A DNA stretch of 64,000 nt. Origin: Phyto melanocephala. Its lineage: Eukaryota; Arthropoda; Insecta; Diptera; Rhinophoridae. The notes under the pieces are model-generated. The model did not search any database and was not told where the DNA came from. It saw only the letters and a list, made by a program, of their open reading frames with translations. Positions 33,804 to 46,200 of this stretch are shown one piece after another; positions within the stretch are counted from its first letter, which is position 1, and each line of letters begins with the position of its first letter. The position numbers and the translations under genes are program-made. The stretch covers positions 109,867,076-109,931,075 of the forward strand of contig OW799235.1 of NCBI GenBank assembly GCA_941918925.1. The letters are read 5' to 3'.

Positions 33804-36095
33804 CAGGCTATTTAACAATACAAAATAGTACCATACCTTTAGTTATTCCAGATGAAAATTATTTTAGATTTTACAATATTATCGTTTAAAGAAAAAACAA
33901 CATGTCGAAAAAATTTTTTAAATTCAGTACAAATTCTTAAAAACGGATCAGAGTTGGCATAATTTCTTCTGAAAATTTTGACAGATAGTGGATAAAAATA
34001 ACATGTAAAACGAGATGGTATATTAAATCAAGAAATCAGAGCATACATTTTCCCTTACTAAGCTGAGAACTAACGTGACAAAACGACACAAACGTGTAGT
34101 AATAATAACAATAAGTGTATAAAAATAATAAAAAAGTTATTAAATCTGTATTCTTATTTATTGTTTGTAAATTTTACAAATAATCATACTAACTTAAATT
34201 TATCTCGATCAAATGTATTTCTGACTTAAATAATTTTGAATATCTGTGTCTCACAAAAAAACACTTGTATTTTTTAAGTAGCGCAGCTTATCGATAACTC
34301 TAAGTGGTTGCGATTTTGCACGCTACTGTACATGTTCATTATAATGTAGTTTTTTAAGTCCTGTTGCATGTTTGTTTGCGTTTCATGTACATATTACACT
34401 AAACAAGTGTAAATGTCAATTCAACTCATGCTCAGTACAACTGAATGTGGTTGCTTTCTAACAAATCATACCTGGAGTGATTGCCAAAAGCATTGATAAA
34501 TATCATATACATAAAAATTACATGTACTACACATGTATGTACAAGGCTGTAGTGTCTGAGAACATTAGGGTATTCTGTTAAGAGACTTAAACAAAAAATA
34601 CACTTCTTGGACTTCCCTATTTAAAATAGTTTTTTTTTTTATAAATTTATTTAAAGAAAGTAAAATTATTGTTAAAAAAATTTATTTCAAAAATAATTGG
34701 TAAAGTAGATTATTAATTTATTCTGGTTACCCTAAATTACTATTTATATTTTCACATGTTAAAAAAGAGAATGGGGTCATAGTAATAATAGCCACAGCAA
34801 TAATAATGTCTGACTCCGTCTCGTTTGTGACATTTTTAATATTAATCAAATGCGTCGTTTTACTGATTGGACGCTCAAATGTTGTATAAAGTTCGTAATT
34901 AAATTAAATTACATGCAATTTTATATTTTTTATTTTCTATGTTTTTTTTTTCTCTTAAATATCAATTAAAAATTTTGTTTTTTGTAATAAAAGTTACATT
35001 CATGTGTTGAAGTTAGTTTATCATAGCAACGCTCAGTATATATGTTCAATGACTCTTTAGGATAGCAACGTTTAATATATTGACTCTTGAAAGGTTATTT
35101 AAACATATAAATTAGTAAAAAGGATTCTGGATATGAAAGCAATAAAAAAAAAATTAAGTCATTGTTTCGAGTTTCTAGATTAATGGTCGCTTTTACGTTT
35201 TTAAAAGCTCCAAATAGTTATTCAAATATTATAATTATATAACTTTTAAAAACTATTTTGTTTTGTAGTGTTAGTTCTGATAAATCTTCCACGTACTCTT
35301 TTATCTCAAGTCTACAAGGTTGTATCAGGTGGTCAGGTGGCTTGAACGACGCGTCGTTCAAAAATATTGAAAATTTATTTCCAAAGTGAGTGCTGTATCG
35401 CCCAAACTATGAGGCTTTTTTAAACACCCACATGCAAAACCTTCCTAGACTTGCTGGCAGTGGATATCACTTATGGGTGCATCAAGTGATTGGAACTTAG
35501 CTTTATTTCCATCAAATCTAGCGATTTAAAATCCAGCTTAGCAGGCAAAAGTACGTTTTACCTATTAGCGGGATATCTAGCGATTTTTGTTGACCTACCT
35601 GTTGTACCATTCAAGCTCTACCGTTTGTTAGTGCAATTAAAGCTGTATCAACATAAAATTCAAATAAAAATTTCGAATAACTATGACAGTAAAAAGAAAA
35701 GCAAGTAGTCAAACACGCGGGGCGGCCATAAAAGAAAATTACCAGCTAATACGAGTCCCAGGCCGTAGAGATAAACATTTAAACTGGTTGATACAGTCTA
35801 GATTAAAAGTTTATATTAAAATTCTATGTTACTTGGATTAATAACAGAAATATAAATTAAAGGTTCTGAAACTGATCCTTATCATTTAACCTACAAAATA
35901 CCTTTTTGATGCAGTCCCAATGAGGCAGTCATGCTGGAAAAATATTCTTATTTCCTTTTATTTTTCTCTAATAAAAAAATAATAATATTTTGTTTTACAG
36001 AATAATGTCAGTCACATTTTCTCATTCCAAAATTAAGAATAAATATGTCGTGTATTACACACTATGCCGTTTTGTTCCACTGCCTCCAAAATTAG
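33804..36095. other. AT-rich intergenic; one 20-bp palindrome
   Basis: Nothing coding could be supported. A GC-rich perfect palindrome at 35342-35361 lies in a locally more complex stretch (35280-35600). Confidence 0.4.
35342..35361. repeat. Perfect 20-bp palindrome TTGAACGACGCGTCGTTCAA
   Basis: The sequence equals its own reverse complement over 20 bp with no loop. It stands out by GC content from its AT-rich surroundings. It could be a dimeric factor-binding site or chance. Confidence 0.9.
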
Positions 36096-36405
36096 TGGGA
36101 ATATATTCATTTTGTCAATTCGTTTGTAACACATCGAAATATCCATTTCAGACCCCGTAAAGAATAATTATTCTAAATCGGGGTTTCATTTTATGACGAT
36201 CTAGCTATGTCCATCCGTCTGTCCGTCTATTGGAAGCACGATAGATATCGGACCGAAAAAGCTAGGGGATCAAATTGTGCCAGAACATTTCTTATACACA
36301 AGGTTTGTTTGGTATTGAAAATGGGCTTTTTCGGAATATTAGGAATAGAGTTGTAGGTAAAAAAAACCATGTCCTTCCAATATCGAAAAAAATACAATTG
36401 TGGCT
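36096..36405. repeat. GTCY-containing DINE-like repeat, 5' part only
   Basis: It shares long stretches with 40285-40590: CGTTTGTAACACATCGAAAT, ATTCTAAATCGGGGTTTCAT, GACGATCTAGCTATGTCC, the CCGTCTGTCCGTCT run and TTGGTATTGAAAATGGGC. The copy stops before the 3' half of the full element. Confidence 0.75.
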
Positions 36406-38329
36406 GTGGTGATAAGACAGCAATTATTGATCATTTTTATGCCAACATTCGACTCACTATTGACGAAAAGAGGGTGGCTATGCTCAAAAAAGTAGCACAT
36501 AATTAGACCGCCAAGATGGCGTTCATAATACGCAGTCACCTAAGCCATGTGCCGGAAATTGTTTTAAAATATTGAATAAAACAAAATTTGTCAAAACTTT
36601 GGAGATTTCATTGAATTTGTAGTGTTTTCTATACGTACATGAAAAACATTCTTTATATGCCCCTTGACCACAATTGGTTTTCTTATTTAATTACCTAGAT
36701 TGATAACCTCAAATTTGTAACCGCTTTTACTTATTGATCTGTTCCAATATAAGTGACATTCTTACAATTTCTTATCTGTTATCTCACACTGGGGTAAATC
36801 TGTGAAAACTTAAAAACAGGTCTTATAATTTAATAAAAGGATAAAACGAAAAATATCTCTTAAGATTTAATAAGCCACAACGCAGTGTAAAACAACAGCA
36901 GCTAAGCCGCAATCAACCGTCTTTTAACGACAACAACTGTTTGCCACTGCCACATACACACTCGCTGTGGCAACGAGAAAGTAAAACATAATTAATAATA
37001 AAGTTCGACAAATTAAGAGATGGTAAATATTGAAAGAAAAAACAAAAAAGTTATATAACAATTTTGCACCAGTAAAATAACTTAAAATATGTATATTAAA
37101 ACCAGCGTAAAAGACAATTTTACATGCAATCAGAAAAACAAGCCACAAATCCAGCTATAGAGCAACAAGAAGATCTACAACACTTATACAGCAACAATAG
37201 CACTATCAACTCGTAAATACTTAAACAAATAAGTAAATGCGTTTTGAGACCTGGTGCTGGAGTTAAAAAATAAGAAACAAGTCATTCATAGTGCATGAAT
37301 GTGGATGTCAGTATGTGCATTTAAATACATTTACCCACACATACAAGCAATATTTTGCAATATATTTTTTTCACTTCGTTGTCACTGCTGCTGTTGTTGT
37401 GAGTATGTTCGCTTGCTTGCTACGGGTGCAAAGTACGATTAATCGCCGTAGCAAATTGTTGGCACGTTTTCAATTGACAGCAGCAAAGCTTGTTGCATCA
37501 GCCAAACGTTTTATAAATTTAAGTTTTTTTTTTGTATTTCCCCCCATTTCCTTTTTTCTTTTTTACACGATGGCGTAAGTGAAAATTTATACGAAAGTAT
37601 GTATGTGTGTGTTAAAGTTCTAAAAAAAAACAATTCATGGTTGTTAACTATGCAATTCTGAATTTTACTAGCATAACACTTTCACATATAAAACACACAT
37701 CCTGACACATGCACTCAATCTCTCACACGAGTGCCTTATACTATGGGCTTCTTGCTGCATGCATTTGTATGTAAATATATAAACACACTAACACGTACCA
37801 TTTTGTGCACTATTTTCACAGGGTGTAAGCAATTTTCTACGTGTCTTATAACAACAAATAATAGTAAGTACAAAATGCAGAAACAATAGTTACTTCTTTC
37901 TTGAGATATAGTATTTCCACCATTTACGGTCTTAGAATAAAAACGACAGGCGGTGCTGCGAAAACTTTAAACATTTTACATATTGAAAATTATTATACTT
38001 AGTTGCTAATATAAAGCGAGTAATAAAATTTAAATATAACTTATATCTAAGAGTGTCTCAGTAAGAATTCACTTTTCAAAATGAATGTATTTTTTTTTTT
38101 TTGCCAGTGACATCTCTCACATATTTTTATTCCGATTATGAAAAATGTAGCAAACTGCGAAGGAATTATATGATATTATTATGAAATCTTTTTAAAAAAA
38201 TTTGAAAAAAATAAGCACAGACTGCGATCACATGTATTTAGAGTGGTCAAAAAACTTTAAGATATTGGGTCGGTTATGGTCAGTAAGACTTGTGTTATCG
38301 TACTGGAATGTATTTTTAAAACATTGTTG
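36406..38329. other. No gene supported; more complex segment at 36880-37860
   Basis: The segment 36880-37860 is richer in CAACAG/GTTGCTG words and less AT-rich than its surroundings, as fly 5' untranslated exons often are. A 95-codon frame at 37291-37578 is hydrophobic and low in complexity and is probably chance. No splice-consistent gene could be built. Confidence 0.3.
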
Positions 38330-38603
38330 TTGTATATGATAGTGTGGCCGAAAAACCCGAAAACATTAATTCGGCATTGTTTTCAACAACTTTCATTATC
38401 ACGCATTTCAATTTGAATGTGGCGCAGAAAATTTCTATGGAATCCATGAAAAACAAATGCACCCACAACGAGCATCTATCTGGTGCGTATTTTGGACAGA
38501 CGGCGTGATTGACCGTAATTTTTTTAAATACGTGGCAGAAACAGCACTGATTGTGAATGGCGTCCATTACAGGAACATGATAACAGAGTTCTTTTGGCCT
38601 TAA
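38330..38603 (+). pseudogene. Tc1/mariner DD41D-type transposase relic, internally deleted
   Basis: An N-terminal segment VAEKPENINSALFSTTF is followed immediately, in an open frame, by ENFYGIHEKQMHPQRASIWC, VFWTDGVIDRNFF and VNGVHYRNMITEFFWP, and then a stop at 38601. The block with the first catalytic Asp, and everything after FFWP, is missing. It is a short non-functional derivative. Confidence 0.75.
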
Positions 38604-40284
38604 CGATTAAAAGGCAAAATCAATGCTTCCAAATTTTATTTTTATTTCATTGTTGTATTTTCTGTTGCTTAGGACTTCTAATAATCGTCACTTGATAACC
38701 AAATGGATTCCTGTAAGTCCATAAAATAGACACACGATAAAAACAAACAGCTATTATTTAAACACGTCCTGGAACCATACGCAAAATTTTAAAAATTAAA
38801 AACAATTACGTGGTAACTATTTTGAAACACTTAAAACATTGATATAATTTAAAGCCAAAACAAAGACTGACAAACACAGCTGTTACGTTTTTACCATTAA
38901 ACTTTCAAATATGCAGCGAGCAACTTAATTTAAATAATTTAAGGACACATTTTCAAAAATCTTTAAAATGGCTAAAGAAAATGGCTATAAAATGGTCAAT
39001 GGCTTACTTAATTTTTATACGGCTAAACGGGATTTTAAAAAGCTAAATTTAGCCTGAAATGGTCTAAATTGGCACCGCTGGTTTGTTGTATAGTTCCAGT
39101 GCCTTTATACATTTGACATAGAGCACCACTTACGAGTTCCGATTGACTGTATAATTCATGCATTTATCTAAATAAAGGCATTAAAATTTTCTTCTGGAGT
39201 TATAATATTCTACTATTCCTCCAAAGTATCTTATTATTCTATAGGCTGTATCAACATATCTGAGAAATTTTCGTTGAAAATTATCTTAGGAGATTGTAAA
39301 TAAATATCGTTCATATAAAACTAATCAAGAGTCTTTTTCAGACTCTTTTCAGACTCAATTATGAGGCCATTAACATTATACATCTAAGGCCTTTTTACAA
39401 ATCAGCCTAAATCGTTTTTTTAGCTATTCAGGAAGATCAAAAAACAAGCAAAAAGTGGAATAAAATTTCATTTCTTACATGATATCTAGCTAAGCTAAGC
39501 TATTGCTAAGATAATTAAAGTTTTTATTAAATTTAAAATACAAAATAATATTACCAACAAATGTTTTACAAAATAATATTATGAAAATTAAAAAATAAAT
39601 CTAAAGAAAAAATTTCTGTTTCCAAAAAATATGTAGTCAATTGGCAGAAAACTTATTCTAAGGAAGAATAAATCGATAATTTTCTGTATTCTCCAGTAAA
39701 TTGAAAACTTTGTCTCTATATGCAATTTATTACAAACAAAAAAAGAATCTTGTATAAATAAAGATATTAACAACCATTACCTGAAAATAAATAATTTACT
39801 TAAAATGTGTGATAAAGAGACATGTTATTAACAAATAGAACATTTTATGGAAACATTTCGAAAAGAAAAGTACCTTTTTAAATTGCAAAATTTCCACCAC
39901 TACCACTTGTAGCCTGCCGCCTTTAATATGCCACCTTCAAGACCCTCTTAAATGTTTTAAGTCGTTTGCGGACATAAAGAATAAAAAAACTTGTGTTCTG
40001 TTACTTTTTTAGCTTTCATTTTAGTTTAAAGTGTAAATCACATTGGCAGTTTTGTCAGTAGAAAAAAAACGAAGCGTTTACAAACACACCTGCATTCGCT
40101 TATTCATACCCTATAAGCAATAGAGTAGCCGACTACGAAAATAAGGCACTTTAGGTTAATTGTTATCAACTGACTTTAAGCTAACCATAAACTAATGCAG
40201 AAGTTACCCAAGTTAAAAGCATACATTTTTATTTTTATTATTTTTTACTCTAAAAGAAAAGAGAGTTTAAACGGTATAATGCTG
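38604..40284. other. AT-rich intergenic, no feature recognised
   Basis: Only chance frames are seen. A CAGACTCTTTT duplication at about 39340 is the sole local repeat noticed. Confidence 0.4.
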
Positions 40285-41035
40285 GGGGTATATTAACATT
40301 GTCATTCCGTTTGTAACACATCGAAATATCTATTTTAGACCCCATAAAGTATATATATTCTAAATCGGGGTTTCATTTTATGACGATCTAGCTATGTCCG
40401 TCCGTCTGTTGAAAACACGATAGAGGTCGGATCGAAAAAGCTATGGGACACAAATTTTGCCAGAATATTTCTTATACACAAGGTTGGTTTGGTATTGAAA
40501 ATGGGCGAAATATTAGGAAGAGAGTTATAGCTCATAATGCAAGAGTAGGGCGATGTCCTTATAACATCGAATAAAATGCAATTGTGTCCAAACGCATTAA
40601 CGTAGAGTCACGAAACTTCGAATGTATATTTCCTGAGTAAAAAAAAATAAATGTTACGACCATCTCCCATATAACGCTTTATCTCAAATTCATATAATGT
40701 CTCTATGAATAAAGATTTTGGAAGAATAAAGGACTATATTGAAATATCTAAGTTGTATTTATTAGCAGAAACTTTACTGATACGACTACTTTAAAGGCCA
40801 TTTTCATTGAAAGGCTAAAATTACGAAAATATTTTACTGGCATATTGAAGTTATACAAAGAAAGAGATACATATTTTACTATAAAGTAAGTGAAACATAT
40901 TTTGGTATAAAGATATTATTCCATAGCGATTACTGTTAATAACAAAAATATATATTCTGAGCTATAAAAGTACAACAAATTGGTGGTGGGTATAAAAGAT
41001 TAAGCACAGCCGAATATAGTGCTCGTGCTTGTTAT
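40285..41035. repeat. GTCY-containing DINE-like repeat, longest copy
   Basis: It runs from GTCATTCCGTTTGTAACACA, through the CCGTCCGTCTGTTG block and TTGGTATTGAAAATGGGC, to a 3' end GGTATAAAAGATTAAGCACA then CCGAATATAGTGCTCGTGCT. The 36.1 kb copy matches its first half and the 55.2 kb copy its last 140 bp, so this copy defines the unit of about 750 bp. It has no coding capacity, consistent with a non-autonomous element. Confidence 0.75.
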
Positions 41036-41314
41036 TATTTTGCTTCTTGCTGTTTTTTGTGCTAAAAGTCAGTAACGTTAAATAAGTATAATAAGAAGAA
41101 TAAGAAGTCAGTAAAAAACAAATAACTTAAGATGGATGGAAATATTTTTATTTTATTTAAAAAATATATTTATTTCCTACATATTTTTAAAATATAATTG
41201 TCAAAAAAATCAAAATATTTTATATAAAGTCAATTTGTAAAAAGCATTGTAAATTTTTTTTTTTAGTAGAAGTTTGTAGCCAATTATGGCCTAGAGGCTT
41301 GGTTGCCGAAATTT

Positions 41315-41338
41315 AAATAAATAAATAAATAAATAAAT
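41315..41338. repeat. (AAAT)6 microsatellite, perhaps a LINE tail
   Basis: The run follows GGCTTGGTTGCCGAAATT, a context of the kind seen at LINE 3' ends with (AAAT)n-type tails. No coding part of such a LINE is present next to it. Confidence 0.7.
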
Positions 41339-42986
41339 TTAATCTAATTAGAAATGGGGGACTTTTAAATAACTTTTAAGCTGCTTATTTTAAGTTTGTT
41401 CAAAAGTCGTCCAGGACATAACAGTGTTAAAAAAGTTAGTTAGCCCCATTGAAAATAATCCATGGCATTAACCACCACTTGTTGCGAGTGTTAAGTAAAT
41501 GTTACCTTAGTTGCTTATAGGGTATACATTCACCACATACACATTGTCAAAATTGCCAATGGCTGGAAAATTGAAAACATATAACAAAACTGTTGCATGT
41601 AATGTTTTTCAACTGTTAAGTCAACTCTGACCTTAACAATTTTTTATTGGATGAAGAAACTTAAGACCGTTAATAATTTATTTATAAAATCATGTTGCAT
41701 GCAAACGTTCGTAAATACCGGTCACGTGTTCTCTTAAGAAAAAAAAAAGTATGTATAACATTTTAAATCATTTTTCAAAAAATATTATAAAACAAAATCC
41801 TTAAGCTTTGCAAGGAAATATTAATCATAAGTATTAATTGTTAAAATGGCTTGTTGTTGTATGTTTTGTAGCGGTTGAATACTGCACACGAAGGGGCTCA
41901 TTAGCAATATTTATCATCAATCATTGTTAGAGAATACTTATTGTGGTAATTGATTTTGCGGGTAGATGTTAAATTAAAAATTATATATTTATATACCTTT
42001 ATGTAACAAAGATAACTTTCTGTTTATAAATTATTTTATATAAATGAAAATTTATAAAAGAAAGAAAAACTCATAGATCCTTTTCTTCATTTAATATTTA
42101 GCTTTTCTAATTGTTAAAAAAAAAAAATTTTAATAAATAATATTAACAATTATATTTGGAGGAAATAATTAACATGCCTTAAGTAAATAGTGTTGCTATC
42201 ACCACTACTGGATAAACACTAGAAAAGACACGAAAATAAGATTGTTAAATCTATAGACTCAAACTTCTAAAAATACACAGCAGTTAGTGTTCAAACATTC
42301 CAAACTGATTGCCTTACCAAACTTAAATATTCGAACTAAAAATCCATGTTTGTAAAAAACGTTACTTGAATTTTGTTAACCGTTTAAAAAATTTTTGTAT
42401 TGTATAAAATACTTTATTCCCATTAAATAACAGCTCGTCACTATAGTGGTGGATAATAATAAAACAATCAAAACCAGTGTCAGTGCAAATGCAGCTGCTT
42501 ATGCAACGGCTTATGATGTCTCGATATGCTATACAGTCACAGTATTTGGTATTGAAGAAAATATTTTTGTTATTGCCAAACTGAAAAAATAAAGCTGATG
42601 CATGATGGTTCTAGTTGTCAATGCAACTAAGCTCGTTGCTTGGTTGCCTTAACATTGTTGTTTATTTGGTTTTAATAACAAAAACAAAATCAAAAATGTA
42701 AACGCCACAAAACTACAAATAATATTAAATTGAACATACTCTAACGCGCCGCATGATTGACATTTCAATTTTGAAAAAAAAAAAATAAATAAGATCAAAA
42801 TTGTTTTTCACAAACTGTCATTTTGAATTGAAATAATTTCAAACAAAAATACCTAAAAAATTTTTTTAATTTTTCAAATAACAAATAACATCAGAAATAT
42901 TAATTCTTTTTAAAATCAATAAATAAAGAATATTCAGCCCAGCAACAACTTATCACCACAGTCATAAACAGCAATTATATTGCATA
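41339..42986. other. Upstream region of the nine-exon gene
   Basis: AT-rich sequence leads to the ATG at 42987. The last about 90 bp (ATTCAGCCCAGCAACAACTT etc.) are less AT-rich, as expected for a 5' untranslated region. No TATA box could be assigned. Confidence 0.35.
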
Positions 42987-43221
42987 ATGAAGAAAGTCGT
43001 AAAGACACAACCCGAACAGCGACCATATTGCAAGCCGCAGAGACGTCAAAAAATCATTAATCGTCCAGTAGAGGAGGCTCTATGTAAAGCAGAACGTAAA
43101 ATACTTGTGGCTGCTCAGCTTAAACCACGACCTTTGGTCGACTGTCCATTTTATAATTTAAAATATAAGTTCGACGAATTACCACTTGATCCGGTTAAAG
43201 AGTTTATCGTAGAGAAAATTT
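42987..43221 (+). CDS. Exon 1 (residues 1-78)
   Basis: It starts at an ATG in the context CATAATGA and encodes a basic N-terminus (MKKVVKTQPEQRPYCKPQRR) followed by LVDCPFYNLKYKFDELPLD. It ends before GTAAAT at 43222 in phase 1. Intron 1 is 79 bp with a TTTTCAG acceptor. Confidence 0.85.
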
Positions 43222-46200
43222 GTAAATCAACAAAATTAATATTGTTTTTTTTTTCTCTATTTAATTAATTTTATTCTCACTTTTGTGTTTTGGTTTTCAG
43301 CTCACATGCAATCGAATGCAATTACTGGTCGCTGTAATAAGGAATTGGAATTTCATCACTATGATGTAGACAGCGTAGGGTTAAATTACGATGAAATGGA
43401 TGATGGTGGAGAAAATTTGCAAGAACTAGAATTGAAGGACATAATCATGCCGGAAAGATTTGAAATGCTGCGTGATAAAAAATTGCATTTTTATGGTTTT
43501 AATGGTGAGTGGATTATGTTATTTATATTATATTTTTTTTAGTCTTTAAAACAAAGAAATTTTAAAATACTCCTGAATATGTAGTGGACTGCTGAAAATT
43601 TTCAAATATTCTTAAAGGCATATCAAAACTTTTTTTATGAATTTCCGCATACAGTGAATGTTTTATAATAATGTGCGGTTTTTAGAAAAATTTCGATATT
43701 TTTTTTATATAAAGTTTTTCAGAAATATGTATATACGAAAAGTCATAAATTTTTTTAATTTAAAAGTGATGACTGTTTAATAATTAAAACTTAGGCCCAT
43801 ACCTAAACAAGAGCGTTGAGCGTCAAGCGTTGCAATTTTGCATGTATTTATTTATTTTTGTAACAAAAACAAAACACATGTAAAAATCCAACGCTTGACG
43901 CTCAACGCTCTTGTTTAGGTATGGGGGTTACTAACAAGCTTAGATCTGTACGTCAGGCATAGTCCATCTTTTAAGAATGTTATCCTATACAACATAAACT
44001 TGATCAATACTGATACCGTTTAGCAAACTCTAGAGGCTTCATTTTGTTGACTCTACTTATCGGTCGTCTAGCAAGCAAATTTGCTTCATTAAGCCTACGA
44101 CGTGCAGTGTGTACCCCAATAGAGACACCCATATTCTCATTTGTGAAACTACTAACGTCTACTGCCGTATATCGTGGGTCTGTTTTGACCATTTTTAACA
44201 TTTGACGATCTTGGCGTAATGTAGTTTTTCGAGGACGACCACTGCCTGATTTTCTCTCAACACTTTTTTGCACGCTAAAACGTGACGCTACACGACATAT
44301 GGTGGATTTGTTAACTCCACAATGCTGTCCAACTTCTCGCATAGATTTCGCATCTTCTAATAATTTAATAATAATTGTTTTGCTATTTCGTCGGTCGTAA
44401 ATTGTTATGTTCTAGTATATGTAAAGGTTTTATATGTCACATAGAACACAATAATTTACGAACGACGATCTGTTCATAGCTGATTCAAAAGTAGAGTTGA
44501 TATTATAAAGATAAATTGGGCAACTTTTTTGTAAAAAAGCAATAATTAACTTACTTTTATGCACCGCAAAGAAAGCATTTTTATGTTCGCCTAAATTTTT
44601 TACTTGTAATCTTCAATATCAAATTTTAAACTTTGTGTAACAGAAACTAAAACAAAATGTTGTTAAATTGTTTAATCACAAACTAAAGAAAATACAACCC
44701 AAAGAAGAGATGAATTGGTTACCGTTATTTTGAAAGACATTTGATATAAAGTTTTATATCACAGAGTTGCAGTTTTCATGCTCGCAACTGTATAAATGAT
44801 ATATGAACATCCTGAATCAAAAAAGATTACGTTCGCAACAGTATTAATTATTTTCGCGATTTAAGTTTCATAATTAAACTATTGTAAATACTTCTTTTAA
44901 TAAAAAAAATTACGGTCTAACTATTATGCAATTAATTTTTTATTCTGTTTCATCAACTAAAATATGCTACGTTTTAAATGCTCTAAGTGTTATTAAACAA
45001 AATTATTCTACTAAAAATACTAAAGTTTCAATGAGGGACGTAAATAACGTTTGTGAAACTAATGGGCGCAAAAAGTCCTTTTTCAAATTTTTTCTCAATA
45101 ATATTTTATTTTCTATTTACTGTTGTTTAATGTAAAAACACATTTACATAAATATATTTATTGAGCATGTTTATAAATATTTAATAACCACTTGAATAAT
45201 ATTACAAATTTTTTTTATTATTAATTTTATTCTTTTTCCCCGTATTTTTATTGTGTGCTGCTTTAAAAAAAGTAACGCACAAACTAACATTTACTTTTCA
45301 TACGCTTATAAATCTGTTGCTTGGAGCTTAAAGGGCCAATGTCACTTTTTTGCTATTTTGAGTTAGTCATTGCATTAGATTTATTTTCTTGCTCTATTCC
45401 ATTATGTTAAAACAGCTGAAGTCATACTTAACCCAGAACAGCTTGATCAATAAAATGCTGGCCAATCTCACTATGAAAGCACCTATAAACGTTAAAGTTC
45501 AATTCCAATTTTCTCAAAAGTAAATATTTTGACATTGGCCCTTTTAGAAATATACACATACCTTTGAAAAAAATTTATAATATAACACATTTTTAAATAT
45601 TATATAAACAATTTTACAGATGTTTTAACAAATAGTTTGAAAAAAAAACAGACAGAATAATAAAAAAATATATATTTGTAAAAAAAAAAACTTTATGTAA
45701 AAGGTAAAAATATTATTCTGTATAAACATAACAATTTATTATTTTTTTCTTGCTTTTGTATTCACATTTATATTATTTTCGAATTTTTCATATAATATAA
45801 ATTTTACTATATGACAAAAAAGAAAAAAGAAAACCCTATTGGAGTGTACAGCCATTTACTTTATGAGACAGCAACACCACTGGGAGTCAATATAATTTTT
45901 AAACTTTTAGTGGACAAAGGAATAAACCAATTTTGTCGTCACACCTAAAAGCTTACTAAATTTGAAATGTATATTGTAGTTGTCGTTTTGCATTCAATAT
46001 GGCCAGCTCAGACAAGTTTTACCGAAGTTTAAAGGCCCTACTTTAAACTAAAAATGGCAACTTTCTCAAAGAGACAAAAACTGATTATGACATGGACAAG
46101 GACAAGGTTATTTCGCTATTATGTGTTTTATGGTTTGCAAAAAGCCCAGATTCATTAATTTTCCCTTTCATTGGTAAAATAATTCTCGTTTTTACTTATT

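Noticed and set aside
37291..37578. 95-codon hydrophobic frame
   Set aside because: There is no domain, no splice support and low complexity; the region may be noncoding exon or regulatory DNA at most.
38316..38567. 83-codon minus-strand frame
   Set aside because: It is antisense to the transposase fragment on the + strand.
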